Shown piece after piece: positions 1-4,978 of a stretch of 5,906 nt of DNA. The stretch covers positions 1-5,906 of the forward strand of contig DAOWDR010000039.1 of NCBI GenBank assembly GCA_030638935.1, given 5' to 3'. Within the stretch, counting starts at the first letter, position 1, and every line of letters starts with the position of its first letter. Below the pieces are notes generated by a model, which was not told where the DNA came from, did not search any database, and worked only from the letters and a program-made list of their open reading frames with translations. This DNA is from Desulfobacteraceae bacterium (GTDB taxonomy: Bacteria > Desulfobacterota > Desulfobacteria > Desulfobacterales > Desulfobacteraceae). Both the position numbers and the translations under genes were made by a program.

Positions 1-770
1 ATGAAGTGGAATTTTTTTTTGAAGGAAACAATATCCGGGTCTCCTGTGATCATCCCCATGTGCCGGGGGGTGAGACAAACCTGGCATATAGGGCAGCGGA
101 TCTTTTTTTTAATGCCTATAAAAAAAAGAGGGGGCGGCTTCCCCTGGACGGGGTTTCCATCCAAATTAAAAAGCAGATACCCGTCGGGGGTGGTCTTGGT
201 GGTGGCAGCAGCAATGCAGCCACAGTTCTGATGGCCTTAAATGAATATTGTTCGGCAGCTTTTTCCAAGGATGAACTCATGGCGTTAGGGCTGCGTTTGG
301 GGGCGGATGTTCCGTTTTTTATTTTTGGGAGCCCTGCCCTGGCAACAGGGGTGGGTGAAAACCTGCAAAAATACCCTGATCTGCCGGAATTGTATTTGGT
401 TCTATGTGATCCGGGCGTGTGTGCTTCAACCCCGGATGTTTTTAAAAATATGGATTTTAGATTGACATCCAAACACAATTATAATATGAATACTGGTTTG
501 AATGCGCTGTTAGGAGAGCAGGGGGGTGATAAGGGGGAAAGATTGCATAATGACCTTGAAGCGTCGGCATGCAGTTTGTATCCTGAAATCAGCTCTGCTA
601 AAGAGGAGATGGAGTTTTTGCTGCAAAGAAATGTATATATGTCTGGAAGCGGCTCTTCTCTTTTTGCTCTTTTTTCAGGACCAGAGGCTGCAAGGAAAGC
701 ATATGGATTGCTTGCAGAAAAATGGTCCAGGGGTCCAAAAAATATTTTTTTGACCTCGTTAAAGCGCTGA
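1..770 (+). CDS. ispE: 4-diphosphocytidyl-2-C-methyl-D-erythritol kinase (IspE), 5' end outside window
   Basis: IspE is a cytosolic GHMP-family kinase that uses ATP to phosphorylate the 2-hydroxyl of CDP-methylerythritol in the MEP pathway to isoprenoids. The frame is open from the left edge (first full codon at 3) to TGA at 768-770. The glycine-rich ATP loop GGGLGGGSSN is at 186-215. The GADVP motif, whose Asp (GAT 306-308) matches the E. coli catalytic Asp141, lies just after it. An NDLE motif and the C-terminal GHMP motif MSGSGSS (about 639-659) follow. From memory of the E. coli protein, about 40 N-terminal residues are missing, including the catalytic Lys near residue 10; the gene itself is probably intact beyond the edge. 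A GTG at 6-8 is in frame but falls in the middle of the domain, so it is not the start. The first 135 bases are rich in homopolymers. The gene ends 18 bases before a tRNA gene, with no terminator between. Confidence 0.96.
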   Translation, partial: EVEFFFEGNNIRVSCDHPHVPGGETNLAYRAADLFFNAYKKKRGRLPLDGVSIQIKKQIPVGGGLGGGSSNAATVLMALNEYCSAAFSKDELMALGLRLGADVPFFIFGSPALATGVGENLQKYPDLPELYLVLCDPGVCASTPDVFKNMDFRLTSKHNYNMNTGLNALLGEQGGDKGERLHNDLEASACSLYPEISSAKEEMEFLLQRNVYMSGSGSSLFALFSGPEAARKAYGLLAEKWSRGPKNIFLTSLKR

Positions 771-788
771 GATTTGAGTTTAATGTAC

Positions 789-863
789 TGGGGCGTCGTC
801 AAGTGGTAAGACACAGGGTTTTGATCCCTGCATTCAGAGGTTCGAGTCCTCTCGCCCCAGCCA
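789..863 (+). tRNA. tRNA-Gln (anticodon UUG)
   Basis: A full cloverleaf can be folded by eye. The acceptor stem TGGGGCG (789-795) pairs with CGCCCCA (853-859). The D stem is GTC/GAC around a loop containing GTGGTA. The anticodon stem CAGGG/CCCTG (814-818, 826-830) encloses loop TTTTGAT with anticodon TTG at 821-823. The T stem AGAGG/CCTCT encloses TTCGAGT. The discriminator is G860, and CCA is encoded at 861-863. UUG reads CAA (and CAG by wobble) glutamine codons; the weak first acceptor pair (U-A) is typical of tRNA-Gln. It sits 18 bases after ispE and 31 bases before prs on the same strand, so it is probably cut from the shared mRNA by RNase P and 3' nucleases. Confidence 0.98.
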
Positions 864-894
864 AACTTAATATATTAAAAAAAAGAGATTTGAT

Positions 895-1833
895 ATGAAT
901 GGCTTGTCCATTTTTGCCGGTAACTCTAATCCATTATTAGCTGACAGGATTTCAGAGTATCTTGCAGAACCATTAGGGAGGTTGAAGGTCAACCGTTTCA
1001 GTGATGGGGAAACCCAGGTTGAAATCCAGGAAAATGTCAGGAAAAAGGAAATATTTGTTATCCAGTCCACCTGTTATCCTGTGAACGATAATTTGGTTGA
1101 ACTTTTACTTCTAATTGATGCTTTCAGGCGGTCTTCTGCCAGCCGTATCACGGCTGTGATCCCTTATTTCGGGTATGCCCGTCAGGATAAAAAAGTATCA
1201 CCCAGGGTACCCATTTCCGCCAAGCTTGTTGCAGATCTTTTGGACAAGGCCGGTGTTGACAGGGTGATTACAATGGACCTCCACGCAGGACAGATCCAGG
1301 GATTTTTTAATGTGCCCGTGGATAACCTGTATTCCGCCCCCATTATTATTGATGATATTAAGACCCGGTTTTCCGAAGACCTGGTGGTTGTTTCTCCAGA
1401 TGCGGGCGGGGTTGAGAGGGCCAGGGCCTATGCCAAGCGTATCAATGCCGGGCTTGCCATTGTCGATAAAAGAAGAAGTGCGCCGAATAAGGCCAAGGCC
1501 ATGGCCATCATTGGAGATGTCCAGGATAAAATTGCTATTATCATAGATGATATGGCAGATACCGCAGGGACGCTGACCGAAGCGGCCAGCGTGATCCGGG
1601 AGAAGGGAGCCAGGGAAGTTCATGCCTATTGCACCCATCCTGTTCTTTCCGGTCCTGCCATTGACAGAATCAATAACTCTTCTTTAAACTCTCTTGTTGC
1701 AACGGATACCATCCCCCTGACCGAAGAGGCAAAGAAATGTGACAAGATAAAAACGCTTTCCATTGCCAAGTTGGTGGGAGAGGCCATTGTGCGCAGTTAT
1801 CGTGGTGATTCTGTAAATTCTCTATTTGTATAA
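895..1833 (+). CDS. prs: Ribose-phosphate pyrophosphokinase (PRPP synthase)
   Basis: The enzyme transfers pyrophosphate from ATP to ribose 5-phosphate, making PRPP for purine, pyrimidine, His, Trp and NAD synthesis in the cytosol. The 312-residue product is the usual length for class I (Pi-activated, hexameric) bacterial enzymes. Visible motifs are FSDGET (residues 35-40), the ATP-binding YARQD (94-98), the metal-binding DLHAGQ with His130, SPDAGG (168-172), the flexible catalytic loop VDKRR with Lys192 and Arg194, and the ribose-5-phosphate (PRPP) loop DDMADTAGT (218-226). All expected catalytic residues are present. The ATG at 895 follows a weak AAGAG ribosome site (883-887), and the protein starts at the family's usual position (NGLSIFAGN). 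Its place after ispE and a tRNA, and before rplY and pth, is a familiar bacterial gene order. Expression probably depends on the upstream promoter of the ispE unit, since no clear promoter lies in the 31 bases after the tRNA. Confidence 0.98.
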   Translation: MNGLSIFAGNSNPLLADRISEYLAEPLGRLKVNRFSDGETQVEIQENVRKKEIFVIQSTCYPVNDNLVELLLLIDAFRRSSASRITAVIPYFGYARQDKKVSPRVPISAKLVADLLDKAGVDRVITMDLHAGQIQGFFNVPVDNLYSAPIIIDDIKTRFSEDLVVVSPDAGGVERARAYAKRINAGLAIVDKRRSAPNKAKAMAIIGDVQDKIAIIIDDMADTAGTLTEAASVIREKGAREVHAYCTHPVLSGPAIDRINNSSLNSLVATDTIPLTEEAKKCDKIKTLSIAKLVGEAIVRSYRGDSVNSLFV

Positions 1834-1870
1834 AATTATATTTAGTCTTCTGCTAAATCATGGCAGATAC

Positions 1871-1875
1871 GGAGG
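1871..1875 (+). promoter_or_regulatory. Shine-Dalgarno GGAGG that decides the rplY start
   Basis: GGAGG is followed by 8 bases and then a TTG at 1884-1886, an ideal distance for translation initiation. It lies inside the reading frame opened by the upstream ATG at 1860, which has no purine-rich site before it. This points to the TTG as the real start of L25. Confidence 0.7.
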
Positions 1876-1883
1876 AAAAAACG

Positions 1884-2516
1884 TTGGAATTAATTGAACT
1901 AAACGCAAAAGCAAGAGATACCAAAGGCAAGGGTGCTGCTAGAAAATTAAGAGCTAATAATGCCATACCAGCCATTGTTTATGGAGCCCAAAAAGATCCC
2001 ATAATGCTTTCTCTTGACACGGTTGAATTTATCAAGATTATCAGGGAAAACGGCAGTACAGGTCTTTTCTTCAACCTGAAAATTGAAGGTGGAGTTGAAA
2101 AGGCAGTCATGCTCAAGGATATGCAGATGGATGCCTTTGGTCTGGAGTATCTACATATTGACCTCCATGAAGTTGATATGGATGATTCGGTTACCGTAAC
2201 GGTTCCCGTTGAAACAACCGGCGAGTGCAAGGGTGTTAAAGAGGGTGGTATGCTTCAGATTATCCGGCGTGAACTGGATGTGATCTGTAAGCCTGCGGAT
2301 ATGCCGGAAAGTATATTAATAGATATTAGTGATCTGAATATCGGTGATTCCGTTCATGTGGAAGAGATTAAACTGGGTGATGCAGTTGAGATTCCCCATG
2401 AAGTGGATTTTACAGTGATCACCATTGTTCCGCCGACAGCAGATACCGACGATGAGGTTTCTGAAGAGGATGAAGATCTTCTCGAAGAAGAAGAAGCTGC
2501 ACCTGTTGAAGAATAA
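1884..2516 (+). CDS. rplY: 50S ribosomal protein L25 (CTC/TL5-type, two-domain)
   Basis: L25 binds 5S rRNA in the large ribosomal subunit; longer members resemble the general stress protein CTC and Thermus TL5. From the TTG the product is 210 residues. An N-terminal 5S rRNA-binding domain (about 1-90) carries GAARKLR and IPAIVYG (residues 17-34). A C-terminal beta-rich TL5 domain (about 91-182) begins near YLHIDLHEVD. The last ~20 residues are a strongly acidic Glu/Asp tail. I chose TTG 1884 because GGAGG sits 8 bases upstream and the resulting N-terminus (ELIELNAKAR) matches where the family usually begins. The alternative ATG at 1860 adds eight residues (MADTEEKT) but has no ribosome site. 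The gene lies 50 bases after prs and 11 bases before pth. A small inverted repeat (1840-1858) lies just upstream. The E. coli rplY gene is, as I recall, autogenously controlled by L25; whether that applies here is unknown. Confidence 0.95.
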   Translation: MELIELNAKARDTKGKGAARKLRANNAIPAIVYGAQKDPIMLSLDTVEFIKIIRENGSTGLFFNLKIEGGVEKAVMLKDMQMDAFGLEYLHIDLHEVDMDDSVTVTVPVETTGECKGVKEGGMLQIIRRELDVICKPADMPESILIDISDLNIGDSVHVEEIKLGDAVEIPHEVDFTVITIVPPTADTDDEVSEEDEDLLEEEEAAPVEE

Positions 2517-2527
2517 ATTATTAGTTA

Positions 2528-3109
2528 ATGTCAGACTCAAGTCTTAAACTGATTGCGGGTCTGGGAAATCCTGGAAAGGATTATGCCCGGACCCGCCATA
2601 ATATTGGTTTTCTAGTTGTTGATGCCCTTGCATCAGGCTCCTCCCTGGAATTGAATAAATCACGCTTTGAATCTGCCTATGTAAAAGGCAAAATTAAAGG
2701 CCGGGATGTCTTTCTTATCAAGCCCATGTCCTATATGAACAGGAGTGGGGGGCCCGTCCAAAAATTTGCCGCATACTATAAAATCCAGTTGCCCAATATA
2801 ATTATTGTCCATGATGACATGGACCTTGACTTTGGAAAGATTAAAATCGTCCAGGGAAGAGGGCATGGCGGTCATAACGGAGTTCGATCCATCATCGATT
2901 CATTTGGCAGGAAAGAGTGTATAAGGGTGAGGGTTGGCGTGGGGCATCCGGGCGGTCAAAGGGGGGTGACAGGCCATGTGCTTGGAAGGTTTACCCCCGA
3001 TGAACAAAATGAATTGGATGCCACCCTGGAGGTTGCTGTTAAAGCCTGTCTGTTAATTCTTGATAAGGGAATTACCCATGCCATGAATAGGGTTAATACC
3101 CGCCGTTAA
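2528..3109 (+). CDS. pth: Peptidyl-tRNA hydrolase
   Basis: Pth cleaves the ester bond of peptidyl-tRNAs released from stalled or aborted ribosomes, recycling tRNA in the cytosol; it is usually essential. The 193-residue length is normal for the bacterial family. Active-site positions are all visible: Asn14 in GLGNPG, the catalytic His24 in TRHNIGF, Asn71 in SYMNRSG, Asp96 in HDDMDLDFG, and Asn117 in GHGGHNG. These correspond to E. coli Asn10, His20, Asn68, Asp93 and Asn114. A late GHVLGRF segment, common in the family, is also present. The ATG at 2528 lies 11 bases after the rplY stop and has no good Shine-Dalgarno sequence, which suggests translational coupling to rplY. The pairing of L25 and Pth genes is widespread in bacteria. 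No strong terminator follows: only a weak inverted repeat (AGGGTT/AACCCT, 3089-3115) and an 8-T run at 3138-3145. Confidence 0.98.
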   Translation: MSDSSLKLIAGLGNPGKDYARTRHNIGFLVVDALASGSSLELNKSRFESAYVKGKIKGRDVFLIKPMSYMNRSGGPVQKFAAYYKIQLPNIIIVHDDMDLDFGKIKIVQGRGHGGHNGVRSIIDSFGRKECIRVRVGVGHPGGQRGVTGHVLGRFTPDEQNELDATLEVAVKACLLILDKGITHAMNRVNTRR

Positions 3110-3238
3110 AACCCTTTGCTGATTTTAGCTGCCGCAATTTTTTTTCTGTATTTTATCCATTCCAAATGTGTCTCCCCCGTTCTAAATTTTTTTATAAAAC
3201 CTGATCCAAAATCTGCAATGAATTTAGGAAAACCCTTA

Positions 3239-3291
3239 TTGTTCCAAGGCGTATCGGAAATATTTTGTTGACAATGTTGATAAAATATGGT
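3239..3291 (+). promoter_or_regulatory. Candidate promoter/operator region upstream of carD
   Basis: The 236-base gap between pth and carD is A/T-rich. It contains a perfect TTGACA (3268-3273), but no good -10 hexamer at 16-18 bases; TATGGT (3286-3291) is only 12 away. A weaker pair is TTGTTC (3239-3244), 16 bases, TATTTT (3261-3266). A 25-base imperfect dyad (3262-3286, arms ATTTT/AAAAT) and a 9-base tandem repeat (TGTTGACAA, TGTTGATAA; 3266-3283) overlap these elements and could bind a regulator. The exact promoter cannot be decided by eye. Confidence 0.3.
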
Positions 3292-3331
3292 TTTCTGCCT
3301 GAGAATGGGCAACTTGTTTTTATAAAAAATT

Positions 3332-3338
3332 AAGGTGG
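3332..3338 (+). promoter_or_regulatory. Ribosome binding site of carD
   Basis: AAGGTGG, one base away from the AAGGAGG consensus, ends 7 bases before the ATG at 3346. It supports that start and independent translation of carD. Confidence 0.7.
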
Positions 3339-3345
3339 GCTATCT

Positions 3346-3879
3346 ATGGGTGAAAAATCCAAAAACGTCAAAACAGATACAAAAAGTTCAAGCAAAAAAG
3401 AATTTTCAAAAGGAGATCTGGCTGTTTATCCTGCACATGGGGTTGGCTATATCGAGTCAATCGAAAGCAAAGAGATAAACGGAGATACCATGAATTTCTA
3501 CATGATGAAAATTGTGGAAAATGGCATGGTGATAATGATTCCTACCTCAAACGTGGAATCTGTTGGATTACGGGAAGTGATTCCTGTAGCTGAGGTACCT
3601 GAAGTCTACAAGGTCATGCAGGAAAAAGCACAGGGTGCAGACAACCAGACATGGAACCGTAGATACAGGGAGTATATGGATAAGATCAAGACCGGTTCCA
3701 TCTATGATGTGGCTGAAGTGTTCCGGGATCTGTTCCAGCTCAAACTTGAAAAAGATCTTTCCTTTGGTGAACGTAAGCTTCTTGATACTGCCCAGAATCT
3801 TCTGGTTCAAGAGCTTTCCATGGCAAAGGATATTGATGAAAAATCAATGATGACAGAGATTGAAAACCTTTTCAATTAA
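3346..3879 (+). CDS. carD: CarD/CdnL-family RNA polymerase-binding transcription regulator
   Basis: Proteins of this family bind the RNA polymerase beta subunit and the upstream edge of the promoter bubble, stabilising open complexes; in mycobacteria and myxobacteria this supports rRNA and other housekeeping promoters. The 177-residue product has a charged N-terminal extension (1-18, Lys/Ser-rich). The polymerase-interacting domain follows (about 19-75), with the signature FSKGDLAVYPAHGVGYIESIE. The C-terminal half is helical (about 82-177) and contains QTWNRRYREYMDKIKTGS. Trp103 is a good candidate for the conserved Trp that wedges into DNA at the bubble edge in studied homologues. The ATG at 3346 has a good ribosome site. 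The gene follows pth after a 236-base gap and ends in a strong terminator, so it is probably its own transcription unit, perhaps with read-through from pth. It is a short CdnL-type protein without the HMGA-like tail of Myxococcus CarD. Its target promoters are unknown. Confidence 0.94.
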   Translation: MGEKSKNVKTDTKSSSKKEFSKGDLAVYPAHGVGYIESIESKEINGDTMNFYMMKIVENGMVIMIPTSNVESVGLREVIPVAEVPEVYKVMQEKAQGADNQTWNRRYREYMDKIKTGSIYDVAEVFRDLFQLKLEKDLSFGERKLLDTAQNLLVQELSMAKDIDEKSMMTEIENLFN

Positions 3880-3905
3880 CCACTTAGGATTTATAAATAA
3901 TTTGT

Positions 3906-3942
3906 ATCGGCGGGCTAGGTATCTAGCCTGCCGATTTTTTTT
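3906..3942 (+). terminator. Intrinsic terminator after carD
   Basis: The arm ATCGGCGGGCTAG (3906-3918) and CTAGCCTGCCGAT (3923-3935) form a 13-pair stem with one G-U pair and a GTAT loop. An unbroken run of eight T (3935-3942) follows or overlaps its end. This is a textbook Rho-independent terminator for + strand transcription, 26 bases after the carD stop. Its T run ends only 5 bases before the next start codon. Confidence 0.93.
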
Positions 3943-3947
3943 AGGTT

Positions 3948-4874
3948 ATGATAAAACTTACCATTTCAAAGAGCCAGGCTGATTTAAGACTTGACCAAGT
4001 TCTTTCCAGGCTGGTTGAGACCTGCTCCCGGAGCCAGGCAGTTGATCTTATTTCCCGTGGTGAGGTTCTGGTGTCTGGTATGGAAAAGCGGCCTGGATAC
4101 CGGGTGAAAAAAGGGGATACAATCACAGCCCAAATTCCTGAACCCGTGGATGATACGCCGCCCGGACCAGAATCCATGGATTTATCCCTTCTTTTTGAAG
4201 ATGATTATATTCTTGTTATAGACAAGCCTCCGGGGCTTGTGGTGCACCCGGGGTCGGGAAATCTTTGCAATACACTTGTTAACGGTTTGTTGGATCATGT
4301 TCCAGCCTTGCAGGATGGCGGCTGGGACCCGGTAAGGCCCGGTATTGTCCATCGGCTTGATAAAGATACCTCCGGGGTGATTGTGGTGGCAAAAACCCTT
4401 AAGAGTCTTTTGTTCCTCCAAAAGGAATTTAAACAGCGACGGGTGGAAAAAAGATACCTTGCCCTGGTGGAGGGCGGGGAGGTTGCCAATAGGGGGGAGA
4501 TTGTTCTGCCCCTTGGCCGTCACCCAATCAGAAGAACGATAATGGCTGTGAACCATGGGACAGGAAAATATGCCAGGACATCCTGGCAGCTTCGACAGCG
4601 GTTTGCCAAGGCTTGTCTGGTTGATGTTCGCCTCTATACCGGACGTACCCATCAAATCCGGGTTCATTTCCGTGCCATGGATATGCCTATTATTGGGGAT
4701 AGGGTTTACCAATACCGTAGGAATCGCAGGAAAAACACCCTTGCCGGCCGTCAGATGCTTCATTCCTGGCGGCTTGGCCTCCGCCATCCCTATTCAGGCC
4801 TAAAAATGAAGTTTGAGGCAAAGATGCCGGCTGATTTTGTGGAGACCATGGCAAAGCTTGATTTGCCATGCTGA
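3948..4874 (+). CDS. RluA-family (RluD-like) rRNA pseudouridine synthase
   Basis: The enzyme isomerises uridine to pseudouridine in RNA. RluD modifies positions in helix 69 of 23S rRNA, and this 308-residue protein has the RluD-like layout. An N-terminal S4 RNA-binding domain covers about residues 12-62 (LRLDQVLSRL through KKGDTI). The catalytic domain follows, with VIDKPPGLVVHPGSG (90-104), GIVHRLDKDTSG (132-143) holding the catalytic Asp138, and TGRTHQIRVH (231-240). These motifs put it firmly in the RluA/RluC/RluD family, but the exact target uridines cannot be read from sequence, so no symbol is given. The ATG at 3948 gives the normal N-terminus; only a short AGG (3943-3945), too close at 2 bases, precedes it. 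The carD terminator hairpin occupies the usual leader space, so the promoter and ribosome site are unclear. The stop overlaps a 27-codon open frame (4868-4951). Confidence 0.95.
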   Translation: MIKLTISKSQADLRLDQVLSRLVETCSRSQAVDLISRGEVLVSGMEKRPGYRVKKGDTITAQIPEPVDDTPPGPESMDLSLLFEDDYILVIDKPPGLVVHPGSGNLCNTLVNGLLDHVPALQDGGWDPVRPGIVHRLDKDTSGVIVVAKTLKSLLFLQKEFKQRRVEKRYLALVEGGEVANRGEIVLPLGRHPIRRTIMAVNHGTGKYARTSWQLRQRFAKACLVDVRLYTGRTHQIRVHFRAMDMPIIGDRVYQYRRNRRKNTLAGRQMLHSWRLGLRHPYSGLKMKFEAKMPADFVETMAKLDLPC

Positions 4875-4944
4875 TTCAAGAGAATTATACCCTAGTGATT
4901 GAACAGGACAGCCTCCGAGGCAATCCTAGTCTTAACAACCAGAA

Positions 4945-4978
4945 AGAATAATTGATAACAAAACATAGCCATTATTCT
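4945..4978 (-). terminator. Weak hairpin at the convergent gene ends (possible terminator of the kinase gene)
   Basis: A perfect 8-base inverted repeat, AGAATAAT (4945-4952) and ATTATTCT (4971-4978), encloses an 18-base loop and includes the stop codon of the minus-strand kinase. On the minus strand it is followed by the T-rich TTTCTGGTTGTT. The stem is A/T-rich and would be weak, so it may be chance. The rest of the 97-base gap between the convergent genes (4875-4971) shows no strong terminator for either strand. Confidence 0.25.

Noticed and set aside
1..231. Open frame in frame 1 starting with the ATG at base 1
   Set aside because: It overlaps ispE in another frame; the ispE frame carries the conserved GHMP kinase motifs across the same bases.
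1198..1638. 146-codon minus-strand open frame inside prs
   Set aside because: It is a shadow of prs, which is full length with every expected motif; the antisense frame has no ribosome site and its translation shows no recognisable motif.
3089..3145. Terminator after pth (AGGGTT/AACCCT repeat and 8-T run)
   Set aside because: The stem is short with a 15-base loop and is separated from the T run by more than 20 bases; a TTGC/GCAA pairing next to the T run has only four pairs.
3306..3322. Possible sigma-54 promoter (TGGGC...TTG) upstream of carD
   Set aside because: The GG and GC dinucleotides do not have the required spacing and the TTGC box is missing.
4182..4787. 201-codon minus-strand open frame inside the pseudouridine synthase gene
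   Set aside because: Long but antisense to a gene with clear catalytic motifs; the translation is Pro/Asn/His-rich and shows no recognisable domain.
4913..4923. GCCT/AGGC mini-hairpin after the pseudouridine synthase gene as a terminator
   Set aside because: Only four pairs with a 3-base loop and no T run follows.
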